A stretch of 64,000 nucleotides of DNA from Lysinibacillus antri (GTDB taxonomy: Bacteria > Bacillota > Bacilli > Bacillales_A > Planococcaceae): NCBI RefSeq assembly GCF_003977595.1, contig NZ_RYYR01000008.1, positions 62,001 through 126,000 of the forward strand, given 5' to 3'. Below, piece by piece: positions 57,143 to 64,000 of this stretch. The notes below the pieces were generated by a model that had not been told where the DNA came from, did not search any database, and was given only the letters and a program-made list of their open reading frames with translations. The position numbers were made by a program, and so were the translations under genes. Every line of letters begins with the position of its first letter. The first letter of the stretch is position 1.

Positions 57143-57754
57143 TCAGTCCATCCAATAAAAGAACGCATCAAATACTGTATAATGTCTCGGATCAGTGAAG
57201 GTTTGAATTTTTGTTTTAAATGGAAGTGGTTGAGACAAATATTCCTTTTCTAAAATACTATAACCTGCATCCGCTAGTTTCTGTTTGATTTCTCGAAACT
57301 CTTCTACCATAAATGGTGGTGGTTCATTTATCACTTCTTGCGGTCTACTAATCATGCTCATTCCGCTAAAAAATTCATCTTGAATCTCTTCCGTATTAAT
57401 TATAGCTTTATGTCGGATATCTTTCCCAATAATCGCTACCGGAGCTAATCTACTTATATAAATCACAAGGCCTTCTAATTGAATAGACGTTAGCGAATCT
57501 TTTTCAATATACTTTTCATTTATCTTACTACTTCCGTCTTTTTTATAACAAAAAAAGTCAACATAAGAAGCATAACCACTTCCATAATGGTCAAAGATGG
57601 CTTCACATTTAATGGATTTAGAACGACTGATTATATAAAACAAATTTTGAATATAGTTTTCAATTTGCTCTTTATCGTTTGTGTTATAGGGATACGTCTC
57701 ACCAATAGGCTGTTCTGCTATCATTGTTTGAAGTTGTTCATTCGAAAATTTCAA
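57143..57754 (-). CDS. Hypothetical protein (203 aa), possible immunity-type
   Basis: A 203-residue soluble protein with no recognised domain. Notable segments are SKSIKCEAIFDHYGSGYASY, the VDFFCYKKDG strand and a C-terminal FTDPRHYTVFDAFFYWMD. Size, acidic-aromatic composition and position upstream of LRR and DUF4304 genes resemble immunity proteins of polymorphic toxin systems, but that is inference only. The start is TTG with GAGGTGAA eight bases upstream. A Fur-box-like site lies about 70 bases further upstream. Confidence 0.6.
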   Translation of the reverse strand: MKFSNEQLQTMIAEQPIGETYPYNTNDKEQIENYIQNLFYIISRSKSIKCEAIFDHYGSGYASYVDFFCYKKDGSSKINEKYIEKDSLTSIQLEGLVIYISRLAPVAIIGKDIRHKAIINTEEIQDEFFSGMSMISRPQEVINEPPPFMVEEFREIKQKLADAGYSILEKEYLSQPLPFKTKIQTFTDPRHYTVFDAFFYWMD

Positions 57755-57822
57755 CAGTATTCACCTCTTTTTTTCGCTCGATGAACTACACGGACATCCC
57801 TTAAGTTTAGTTAATGGGTTAT

Positions 57823-57841
57823 GATAATAATTTTCATTATC
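57823..57841. promoter_or_regulatory. Fur-box-like 19-bp site
   Basis: On the minus strand GATAATGAAAATTATTATC matches the consensus GATAATGATAATCATTATC at 17 of 19 positions. It is upstream of the TTG-start gene at 57754. No iron-uptake gene is nearby, so it could be a relic or regulate that gene. Confidence 0.45.
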
Positions 57842-57845
57842 CCTT

Positions 57846-58034
57846 CTAGGTTAATTGAGACTGAATTTTCCATAAGTAGGACATGGATAAAGAGACCACG
57901 ATTGTTCCTATCTCCTTAGCACTCAGTCCCATTGTTTTACAATCACAGGCATGACTGCGGAAAAGTTAAACTACATTTGCATCGCTAATAATTGTGTAAA
58001 CGACATCATTAGTAATGATTGTTCTTGGTTGCAT
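57846..58034 (-). pseudogene. Small gene interrupted by an in-frame TAA
   Basis: From ATG 58034 (with GGGGGAAG upstream) the frame reads MQPRTIITNDVVYTIISDAN, two more valines and a TAA, then stays open for 39 further codons (through CKTMGLSAKEIGTIVVSLSM) to TAG at 57846. Both halves look protein-like and share one frame, so this may be a 62-codon gene with a nonsense mutation. Alternatively only the 22-residue peptide is made. No family recognised. Confidence 0.35.
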
Positions 58035-58163
58035 CGTTTCTTCCCCCTTCTTATTGAGCATTTAATTATTATATATCACTTGTTTTATGGTAAAATTTCA
58101 ATTTAAAACTATAACTTATTCGATATTTATCATTCTATGTATATCAAAGAGGTAGCATTTCCT

Positions 58164-60197
58164 ATGTTCACTTTACCAGACTTAAATAACATCTTTCTAT
58201 TAGAAGGACACTATTCTGCATTTTTAGTAATCCTTTCTATCATTATTTCTTGCTATGCTTCTTATATAGCGTTGTCCATGAATAGACGGATGAAGGATCA
58301 TACATTTTTCCATAAAAATTTTTGGCTCTTTCTATCCTCTATAGCGATGGGGCTTGGTATCTGGTCTATGCATTTTATTGGAATGAGTGCTTTTATGTTG
58401 CCCATTCCAATGAGTTACGATGTCGGTTTAACGATTGTGTCTGCACTTCCAGCTATATTAGCTTCTTATACGGCCTTTTATTTTTCCAATCAAGCTAAAC
58501 CAACACATAAGCTTAATATTCTGTCTGGGATTATTATGGGAATTGGGATATCAGCCATGCATTATGTCGGGATGGCTGCGATGGAGATGGAAGCAGCGTA
58601 TACGTATAAGACATGGATGTTTGTGCTATCCATTCTAATTGCCATCACTGTCTCCTATACTGCCTTGTATATCTTTACTACACTACAAAAACATATGGAC
58701 AACCAATTAATTAAAATGATCACCTCCATCATAATGGGACTGGCCATCACGAGTATGCACTATACCGGCATGGCAGCAGTCGTTTTTTATGTAAATGAAC
58801 CACTACCAAACCAGTTGCATCATATGGATATGACATTTCTTATTATCGTCATAACAGTAGGAATCTTCTTCTTATTAACGATTACAGGTTTAACGAGTTT
58901 ACTCGATCGTTATGTAAATTACCGACTAAATTTCTTTGATGCATTAACGTTATATCCTAACCAAAGATTATTTGAAAAAGACTTATACAATGTGAAAACA
59001 AGCGGTAGTTTAGCTATTATCCACATCCATGACTTAGAAAAATGGACGAACGTGCATGGATACGCTTTTGGAGATAAAATCATAAAGACTGTAGGAACTA
59101 GTTTGAGTACAATAAAGCCTATATCTTCAAAGGTGTCCCACATTGAAAGAAATCGTTTTGCCATCTTAAATAGTGAGAAAAATGAATACGAAAACATGAA
59201 ACTATCTATAAAACAGATTTTAGCTGATTTACAAAATCCTTTTCTAATAGATGATCATAGTATCTTGGTTGAGATGGTTTGTACCATTTCACATACAAGT
59301 GATAAAAAAGAACTGAGCGAATTATTTTTTAATAATTTGGCAGTCCTTCATCATCCATTAATCCAGTATACACATGAAGTAATCGAATTCGACCCGTCCA
59401 TCCATACTTACGGTTTTGAAAGAAAAATTATAGACGATATCGATCAGGCGATTAAAAAGAACGAACTATTTCTCGTATACCAACCTAAAGTTTGCTCAAA
59501 AGCGTTAAACGTTACGGGGGTAGAGGCACTATTACGTTGGCAACATCCAATTTACGGTTTTGTTTCTCCAGGTCTCTTCATTCCGATATTAGAAAAAAGT
59601 GACAAAATATTTGATGTAACCGACTGGGTGATTGAAGAAGTAAGTCGTCAAATATCTATTTGGGTAAAAGACAATGTTCCCTTTTCCCATGTATCCATCA
59701 ACATACCCGGAACTTATGTCACTTCAACGAGATTATTAAATGTACTTAAGCAAAATCTTTTAACCCATAAAATTAATAGTAGCTCTATTGAATTGGAAAT
59801 TACGGAAACAAGTGTGATTCATAATATGGAAAATGCAATCGCGTCAGTTAATGAATTTAGAAATCTTGGTTTTACAGTAGCATTAGATGATTTCGGTACA
59901 GGATTATCTTCGTTGTCCTATTTAAGAAGGATCCCCATTTCAACGATAAAAATTGATAAATCTTTCGTAAAAGATATAACACATTCCTCAAAGGATTCTG
60001 AAATACTAAAGGCCATCATTACTTTATGTAACTCATTAAATTTAAAAATCGTTATAGAGGGCGTAGAAACGGAAGAACAAGTAAATATCATTACTGAATT
60101 AACGGAAACACCCCAAATACAAGGCTATTATTTTTCTAAGCCATTAGTAGCAGAAGAATTAGTTTCTTGGATCAAACAGGAAAATTTAAAATCGTAA
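58164..60197 (+). CDS. MHYT-sensor EAL protein with degenerate GGDEF (c-di-GMP phosphodiesterase)
   Basis: A protein of 677 residues. The N-terminal MHYT sensor has about seven helices (to about 250) and three motif copies, MHFIGM, MHYVGM and MHYTGM, which are thought to bind copper and sense diatomic gases or redox. A GGDEF-like domain follows, but its active site reads HIERNRFAIL instead of GGDEF. The EAL domain (about 430-675) keeps EALLRW, ELEITETS, DDFGTG, KIDKSFV and EGVET, so it should hydrolyse cyclic di-GMP. ATG 58164 is favoured by AGAGGT ten bases upstream over ATG 58137. Confidence 0.9.
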   Translation: MFTLPDLNNIFLLEGHYSAFLVILSIIISCYASYIALSMNRRMKDHTFFHKNFWLFLSSIAMGLGIWSMHFIGMSAFMLPIPMSYDVGLTIVSALPAILASYTAFYFSNQAKPTHKLNILSGIIMGIGISAMHYVGMAAMEMEAAYTYKTWMFVLSILIAITVSYTALYIFTTLQKHMDNQLIKMITSIIMGLAITSMHYTGMAAVVFYVNEPLPNQLHHMDMTFLIIVITVGIFFLLTITGLTSLLDRYVNYRLNFFDALTLYPNQRLFEKDLYNVKTSGSLAIIHIHDLEKWTNVHGYAFGDKIIKTVGTSLSTIKPISSKVSHIERNRFAILNSEKNEYENMKLSIKQILADLQNPFLIDDHSILVEMVCTISHTSDKKELSELFFNNLAVLHHPLIQYTHEVIEFDPSIHTYGFERKIIDDIDQAIKKNELFLVYQPKVCSKALNVTGVEALLRWQHPIYGFVSPGLFIPILEKSDKIFDVTDWVIEEVSRQISIWVKDNVPFSHVSINIPGTYVTSTRLLNVLKQNLLTHKINSSSIELEITETSVIHNMENAIASVNEFRNLGFTVALDDFGTGLSSLSYLRRIPISTIKIDKSFVKDITHSSKDSEILKAIITLCNSLNLKIVIEGVETEEQVNIITELTETPQIQGYYFSKPLVAEELVSWIKQENLKS

Positions 60198-60214
60198 ATG
60201 GATCTGTAGTACGA

Positions 60215-60255
60215 AAAAACCCATTTTCTCAAATACTGAGGAAGTGGGTTTTTGA
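60215..60255 (+). terminator. Terminator of the MHYT-EAL gene
   Basis: AAACCCA and TGGGTTT with inner CTCA/TGAG pairing are followed by TTG. The A-tract on the left also allows use on the minus strand. Confidence 0.75.
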
Positions 60256-60289
60256 TGTAGTTTGGCTATTTTATGTAGTTCACGGAACC

Positions 60290-60805
60290 CTATAAAACAA
60301 GTTGTGCAATATAAAGCGCAATGAATGCAAGGGGCGCTTGAATGATAAATCCTAATATGAAATAGACAAAAAGCCTTTTATATGTAACTACTCCCTCTGC
60401 AATAAGGTGCTTCGCTGTAATAAAAGAATAAGGATACAAAATAATGATGGATGTAATGACACCTGGAACATACTCTTTGAAAAAAATGAGCTGTAATAAG
60501 TGACCGATCCCATTTGCCAAAAGAATTCCAGGTACTAAAAATGCAAGGTAAGTAGCAGGGGCCATGCCAATAAATTTTTTACCCACATACGCTTGATAAC
60601 AACCAATTGAAGCAACGATCCATAATAGTATAAAAGCAAATGAAAACTCTAAAGTTGTGATGCTAAAGGGTATAATACTAGAATGTTCCTCTAGAAATTG
60701 CTCCACTGTTAGGATTTCTTCAATATCATGAAGTGAATATAAAGGTGGAAAAAGTAATAGAAGCATCTTAAACTTTGAAATTCGAACTTTTTTAAGCGTA
60801 TTCAT
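60290..60805 (-). CDS. HXXEE domain membrane protein
   Basis: A 171-residue polytopic membrane protein with about five helices. The name-giving HDIEE motif lies at residues 26-30, with the additional conserved NGIGHLLQ and a YPYSF segment. Function is unknown. It overlaps the HAD-hydrolase gene by 14 bases, so the two are coupled. Confidence 0.8.
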   Translation of the reverse strand: MNTLKKVRISKFKMLLLLFPPLYSLHDIEEILTVEQFLEEHSSIIPFSITTLEFSFAFILLWIVASIGCYQAYVGKKFIGMAPATYLAFLVPGILLANGIGHLLQLIFFKEYVPGVITSIIILYPYSFITAKHLIAEGVVTYKRLFVYFILGFIIQAPLAFIALYIAQLVL

Positions 60806-61316
60806 TCATTGACCCCTCTAACTGCAAGATCACCTCATATAATTGATTCATTGATGTTATTGCATAATCTGCATCATCAAAAATTGCATGATGACCATCT
60901 TCTATAAATAGTATCGTATGTAATCCAATCCTTTTTGCCGGTACAATATCCTTTTCATAATCATTGCCAACCATTATACATTCTGCTGGTGTAAGATTTA
61001 ACTTTTTGATAATTTGATTGAAAAACTCAAGGTCTGGTTTTGAAACACCGAGTTCTCGAGAAGTAAACAAATGTTGGAAATAATTTTTTATATTTATTCG
61101 GTTTAAGGCTACTCCCATTCGTTCTGCATTTGAATCACCCGCATTAGAAGCCACACAACAAATATAATCCGCGCTTAAATTCTTTAATGCTTCTTCAATG
61201 CCCGGAACTCCCTCAACTTTTTCCCAATAAGCCATTGCCCCTTTATATTGAGGAAAATCACGCATAAGAGTGTCTCCCCAATCAAAAATTACCGCTTTTA
61301 TTTTTCGTGTCATCAT
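60792..61316 (-). CDS. HAD-superfamily hydrolase
   Basis: A 174-residue haloacid-dehalogenase-type hydrolase. Motif I is IFDWGDTL (nucleophile Asp), motif II CVASNAGDS, motif III lysine SKPDLEFF and motif IV GNDYEKDI. The small cap at about 15-80 suggests a phosphatase for small metabolites; the substrate is unknown. Tandem ATGs follow GGGAG. It precedes and overlaps the HXXEE protein gene. Confidence 0.88.
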   Translation of the reverse strand: MMTRKIKAVIFDWGDTLMRDFPQYKGAMAYWEKVEGVPGIEEALKNLSADYICCVASNAGDSNAERMGVALNRINIKNYFQHLFTSRELGVSKPDLEFFNQIIKKLNLTPAECIMVGNDYEKDIVPAKRIGLHTILFIEDGHHAIFDDADYAITSMNQLYEVILQLEGSMNEYA

Positions 61317-61405
61317 TTTTTCTCCCTAGCACACTTAATTTTATTTAAATAATTTCGACAGCAAATTTCATAACTCCTTCTAATTTGGGTAATGTTGGAT
61401 TTCCC

Positions 61406-61531
61406 CTAAGAATGATATACATATACCTTTGCCGCACCAACCTCATATACATTTAAATAAGTATAAAATCTCTCATCCAAATAATGCTTCGTTTTTTCAA
61501 TTTTAAAAATATAATACGTGACTGTCTGACA
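61406..61531 (-). pseudogene. Gene remnant (about 41 codons, no start)
   Basis: The minus strand carries an open stretch with protein-like composition, TYYIFKIEKTKHYLDERFYT followed by YLNVYEVGAAKVYVYHS and TAG. There is no start codon or ribosome-binding site, and it begins inside the terminator of the next gene, so it is probably the 3' remnant of a deleted gene. Family unknown. Confidence 0.35.
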
Positions 61532-61568
61532 ACAAAAAAAGCCAATTCCTAGATTAAAAGGGATTGAC
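61532..61568 (-). terminator. Terminator of the GNAT gene
   Basis: AGTCAATCCCT pairs with AGGAATTGGCT (with G-T pairs), followed by TTTTTTT on the minus strand. Confidence 0.7.
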
Positions 61569-61593
61569 TCATTACTATTCCTATCTTAATCTT

Positions 61594-62130
61594 CTACCCA
61601 AAGTTTATTGCCTTCCATTCATTCTCTAAAATACTCATTTCCCATAAACTCCAGTATTCGTCACCAATTTTTCTTGAATCTCTTAGTAACCGTTCTTTTT
61701 TGAATCCCACTTTTTCATAACAAGCAATTGCTGGAGCGTTAAAATCAAATACACCGAGACTAACTCTTCGTAATTTTAACTCTTCAAATGCAATATTGAG
61801 AATTTCCTTCATCATCATTAAACCTATACCTTTTCCTCTAACATTTTTATCTCCTACTAACACTTTTCCTACTCTTGCCGATTTATTATTTCGATCGATA
61901 TTGCCCAATGATATATGTCCTATTACATTACCAGTTTCCAATTCTATAACGCTGTAAACCAAAACAGAAGAGCTAGCATTGTTCGCATCTTTAAGGTAAG
62001 TCTCTAACTGTTGTTCGGTTAGTGGGAAATTAAATTTAGGACCTGCCCATTGAAGTAAAAATTCTGGAGTTTCAATCCAATTTATAAGTTGTTGAAAATC
62101 CGAACGTTCGAAAAATCTGAATTTAATCAT
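61594..62130 (-). CDS. GNAT-family N-acetyltransferase
   Basis: A 178-residue acetyltransferase of the RimJ/RimL type. It opens MIKFRFFERSDFQQLINWIE, carries the acetyl-CoA loop KNVRGKGIGLMMMKE and the N-terminal-face motif FDFNAPAIACYEKVGFKKE, a standard GNAT C-terminal signature. The substrate is unknown. ATG 62130 with GAGGGG upstream is preferred to 62166. It is preceded by a small membrane-protein gene and terminated at 61532-61568. Confidence 0.87.
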   Translation of the reverse strand: MIKFRFFERSDFQQLINWIETPEFLLQWAGPKFNFPLTEQQLETYLKDANNASSSVLVYSVIELETGNVIGHISLGNIDRNNKSARVGKVLVGDKNVRGKGIGLMMMKEILNIAFEELKLRRVSLGVFDFNAPAIACYEKVGFKKERLLRDSRKIGDEYWSLWEMSILENEWKAINFG

Positions 62131-62165
62131 AATCAAGTTCCCCTCGTTTCTAAGTATGAAGTTCA

Positions 62166-62423
62166 TTAATTACTCAAAATATTTAATACAGCACTATACA
62201 GAAGGAATAATGCAACAGCAAAATTGAAAATGCTCGATAATAGTTTTTGCGTTCTCTTATATTCTCTTAATCCGATAATAATAAAAATTCCACTCAAAAA
62301 TATGAAGGATAATGGAAGAAAACTGAAGTTCTCCGTAACTAAACAGTAGCTACTAATCGCCATAGCAAGCACTGTAAAAATAAGTTGAAGTAACATTAAA
62401 CTATCCAACTTTTTATCTTCCAT
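62166..62423 (-). CDS. Small membrane protein (probably DUF3953/YczI-like)
   Basis: An 85-residue protein with three hydrophobic segments (about 10-28, 33-50 and 62-82) and motif IIIGLREYKRTQKL between the second and third. The layout CLVTENFSFLPLSFIFLSG followed by the xGLxEYKR motif fits the DUF3953 family as I remember it. The ATG follows AAGAGGTG. Function is unknown. Confidence 0.65.
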   Translation of the reverse strand: MEDKKLDSLMLLQLIFTVLAMAISSYCLVTENFSFLPLSFIFLSGIFIIIGLREYKRTQKLLSSIFNFAVALFLLYSAVLNILSN

Positions 62424-62532
62424 GATCTCACCTCTTATAAATTAACGTATTAAATGGATTTCTATGGTGCTCATCAAACTTCTTGTACAATCTGTTCACT
62501 AGCACAGGAAGCGATTACACTTCTTTTTTAAT

Positions 62533-62676
62533 TCACCATAATCTTTGAAATTCCTTAATAAATAACAAAAAGATGTAACCACCTACAAATACAAATCCTA
62601 AGGAAAAACCTATTAAAAGTAGCCAACACGCCGTCAAGAAAGACCTATTGAACCATTTGTTGTCTAGCCACTTCAC
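62533..62676 (-). CDS. Small single-pass membrane protein (47 aa)
   Basis: A 47-residue protein, (M)KWLDNKWFNRSFLTACWLLL then IGFSLGFVFVGGYIFLLF and a short polar end KEFQRLW. The start is GTG with GGGGAG five bases upstream, good support for translation. It has one or two hydrophobic helices. No family recognised. It lies between two other small membrane-protein genes. Confidence 0.6.
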   Translation of the reverse strand: MKWLDNKWFNRSFLTACWLLLIGFSLGFVFVGGYIFLLFIKEFQRLW

Positions 62677-62775
62677 GCCTTCTCCCCATCCCTATACTTC
62701 TTACAAAAAAGTTCTTGTTAAATTGTTAAACGTATCATTTGGAATATAGTTCCATCAATTATACTAAAGACACAG

Positions 62776-62810
62776 CAAAAAGGCGTTAACCTTTTTTAGA
62801 TCAACGCCTC
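62776..62810 (-). terminator. Terminator of the membrane-protein cluster
   Basis: AGGCGTT and AACGCCT pair on the minus strand around a loop of about 15 bases, followed by TTTTTG. Confidence 0.75.
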
Positions 62811-62841
62811 CGATAGCTAGTGTAAAAGCGACTGCACTGGT

Positions 62842-63243
62842 TCAATTCTCTCCTGTCTTTCTTACTTTCAAAAGATTAATAGAATATAGTGCATAATATG
62901 AAATAAAAAGCCCTAAAATAAAGAAGGCCAAAACAACACCATAATCCTGACTTGATACTTCACTACTCACGAACTCACTTACCGATGTTTTAATTACCAT
63001 ATAGATTAGGATAAAAAATAAGAGTAATCCAAACCTTTTAAGTTTGTTGCCTTCTTTTAAAGAATCTTTCTTTAAACGCATAATGTAGCGGAAATATCCA
63101 ACAAGTAAACCAATAACAAATAATACAATAAAAATAAACCGCAAAGGGTGAACATCAATAAATACCTTTATTATGGTACTCACAAAAATAACGAAAAGTA
63201 TAAGCCATACTGTAATATAATAATTTAATGAGTATGATTTCAC
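62842..63243 (-). CDS. Hypothetical membrane protein (133 aa)
   Basis: A 133-residue protein with about four helices (about 8-27, 33-50, 70-87 and 100-120) and a basic loop RYIMRLKKDSLKEGNKLKRF. No recognisable family. It probably belongs to a unit with the XRE regulator and membrane protein upstream on the same strand, a module often seen in Bacillales accessory regions. Function is unknown. Confidence 0.6.
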   Translation of the reverse strand: MKSYSLNYYITVWLILFVIFVSTIIKVFIDVHPLRFIFIVLFVIGLLVGYFRYIMRLKKDSLKEGNKLKRFGLLLFFILIYMVIKTSVSEFVSSEVSSQDYGVVLAFFILGLFISYYALYSINLLKVRKTGEN

Positions 63244-63299
63244 TTTTAACGCCCCTTTTTTCTTTATATATCCATTAAGAATTTAATTCATCTCGTTCT

Positions 63300-63710
63300 C
63301 TAAGCAATTTTTCTTAATACAAAGTACAAAGCGAAATAGATACATAGTTGCCCCACAAATAGATAACTTAAAATCTTGATATATTCCGTCATATTTAATG
63401 AAGTAAAAATAATGAGCGTAATGGCTTGGATCATCATTGAAAAATTAAAAGCTTTCGATCGGGCTTCCTTTGAAATATAAATATTTCGTTCGTCATTACT
63501 AGCAATACTCCATTTTTCAGCATACTCTTCATTAGTTTTAATACGTCTTATTTGAATCAAACGCAGCATTGCAAAAATGAATAATGCTAACCCCAAACCT
63601 CCCCAAAACGAATCAAGCTTTCCGAATATTTCAGATAATAAAAATAACACTCCCCCAACTATTAAAATTATTACATACGAAAATACTCTCTTTTCCAACT
63701 GAATCGTCAC
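63300..63710 (-). CDS. Hypothetical membrane protein next to XRE regulator
   Basis: A 136-residue protein with four helices: two near the N-terminus (about 10-27 and 35-52) and two near the C-terminus (about 92-107 and 112-132). A cytoplasmic loop with NDERNIYISKEARSKAF lies between them. This loop motif is found in small membrane proteins that travel with short XRE regulators (DUF2178/DUF6773-like). The start at 63710 is GTG with weak support; TTG four codons later is an alternative. It lies five bases after the regulator stop. Confidence 0.6.
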   Translation of the reverse strand: MTIQLEKRVFSYVIILIVGGVLFLLSEIFGKLDSFWGGLGLALFIFAMLRLIQIRRIKTNEEYAEKWSIASNDERNIYISKEARSKAFNFSMMIQAITLIIFTSLNMTEYIKILSYLFVGQLCIYFALYFVLRKIA

Positions 63711-63715
63711 CTCTC

Positions 63716-63931
63716 TTAATCTTCAAATATAAATACTTCTTCAATTGGTTTCCCAAAAGTTTTTGCAATTTTGTAAGCAAGCAAAAGTGAAGGCGTATAA
63801 TTACCTTTTTCAATAGAAATTATTGTTTGCCTACTTACACTAACTTTGTCAGCCAAGTCTTTTTGCGTCAGTTTATATTCTGCTCTTAATATATGAATTC
63901 GGCTTGACAATAAAGGTTCTTTTAAACCCAC
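63716..63931 (-). CDS. XRE-family transcriptional regulator (YozG-like)
   Basis: A 71-residue DNA-binding protein consisting of little more than a helix-turn-helix: LTQKDLADKVSVSRQTIISI then EKGNYTPSLLLAYKIAKTFG and the C-terminus KPIEEVFIFED. This short form commonly represses its own operon with a membrane-protein partner. The start is GTG at 63931 with GGGGAAAG upstream. A palindrome-like site TACCTATATGGTA at 63966-63978 is a candidate operator. Confidence 0.88.
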   Translation of the reverse strand: MGLKEPLLSSRIHILRAEYKLTQKDLADKVSVSRQTIISIEKGNYTPSLLLAYKIAKTFGKPIEEVFIFED

Positions 63932-63965
63932 AAAGCTCTTTCCCCTTCCTAATTATGGAAAATCA

Positions 63966-63978
63966 TACCTATATGGTA
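63966..63978. promoter_or_regulatory. Candidate operator of the XRE regulator
   Basis: TACC and GGTA flank a TATAT centre, an imperfect palindrome 35 bases before the regulator start, overlapping a TATGAT -10-like element on the minus strand. Confidence 0.35.
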
Positions 63979-64000
63979 AAGTTAAATTAACAAAAAGTCA

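Noticed and set aside
56766-57158. 130-codon plus-strand open frame between the LRR and 203-residue protein genes
   Set aside because: No ribosome-binding site, no protein-like features, and it runs antisense to the start of the LRR gene.
57755-57845. Cysteine-containing open stretch TKLKGCPCSSSSEKKR on the minus strand
   Set aside because: No start codon and bounded by a stop just upstream; it overlaps the Fur-like site and may be a remnant, but support is too thin for a feature.
57846-58163. Considered a cyclic-di-GMP riboswitch before the MHYT-EAL gene
   Set aside because: The conserved GEMM motifs are absent in the leader, and the sequence instead contains a minus-strand coding remnant.
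62424-62500. Short open stretch VLVNRLYKKFDEHHRN before the 85-residue membrane protein gene
   Set aside because: Only about 24 codons, no ribosome-binding site, no independent support.

Overview
The window is an AT-rich stretch of a spore-forming Bacillales chromosome. It carries an alpha/beta-type small acid-soluble spore protein, two complete tricistronic GerA-type germinant receptor operons, a YkwD-like CAP protein, ypmR/ypmS, xpaC/telA and odhAB. Strong Shine-Dalgarno sites, frequent GTG/TTG starts and the repeat types suggest Planococcaceae (Lysinibacillus/Solibacillus-like), but genus is an inference. No rRNA, tRNA, CRISPR array, IS element or prophage was seen.

Layout. 0-6.8 kb: thiS-thiF (cut by the window edge), an AI-2E-family permease, an LCP cell-wall ligase, msrA, recQ and HMG-CoA lyase. 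7-14.5 kb: YkpA-type ABC-F protein, a lipoprotein, a cold-shock protein with a structured leader, a soluble chemoreceptor with a globin-like N-terminus and a CZB C-terminus, acylphosphatase, xpaC-telA. 14.7-16.6 kb: an ECF sigma factor with a putative membrane anti-sigma factor, plus an elaborate intergenic hairpin. 16.6-19.5 kb: an amino-acid ABC transporter preceded by a lysine riboswitch and terminator, so almost certainly a lysine importer. 19.7-26.2 kb: odhAB and an ArlRS-like two-component system. 26.3-31.7 kb: a PAS-rich diguanylate cyclase, diaminopimelate epimerase, a GNAT protein and a MurG-type glycosyltransferase. 31.9-35.4 kb: first ger operon (A-B-C, minus strand). 35.5-40.4 kb: CAP protein, CobW-type GTPase, Ctp protease, deoD, YozE-like protein. 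40.5-46.2 kb: membrane chemoreceptor and second ger operon (B-A-C, plus strand). 46.2-51.8 kb: msrA-msrB, ypmS, ypmR, kinase-like protein, SASP, CPBP protease and small proteins. 52-54.8 kb: alcohol dehydrogenase and a dCache diguanylate cyclase. 54.9-58.1 kb: an accessory patch with DUF4304 and leucine-rich-repeat proteins, an unknown protein and gene remnants. 58.1-64 kb: MHYT-EAL phosphodiesterase, HXXEE, HAD and GNAT proteins, several small membrane proteins and an XRE regulator.

Themes. Cyclic-di-GMP turnover is represented by two GGDEF proteins and one EAL protein. Peptidoglycan precursor metabolism connects the lysine riboswitch, DapF, the MurG-like enzyme and the LCP protein, although these genes are not in one operon. 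Methionine-oxidation repair is duplicated (a solo msrA and an msrA-msrB pair).

The most unusual material is non-coding: (i) two intergenic arrays, 32 kb apart, each with five units at an exact 21-bp period and related cores (TTGGCTAATA and TTGGCGGATA); (ii) a 98-bp dispersed element (88/98 identical, ungapped) that in both copies lies between a gene and a 17-bp-stem terminator whose sequence differs but whose structure is kept; (iii) a multi-segment hairpin of about 88 nt; (iv) a terminator-like hairpin between a promoter and thiS with no recognisable TPP riboswitch; and (v) a 20-bp-arm hairpin in the csp leader with an alternative pairing partner near the ribosome-binding site.
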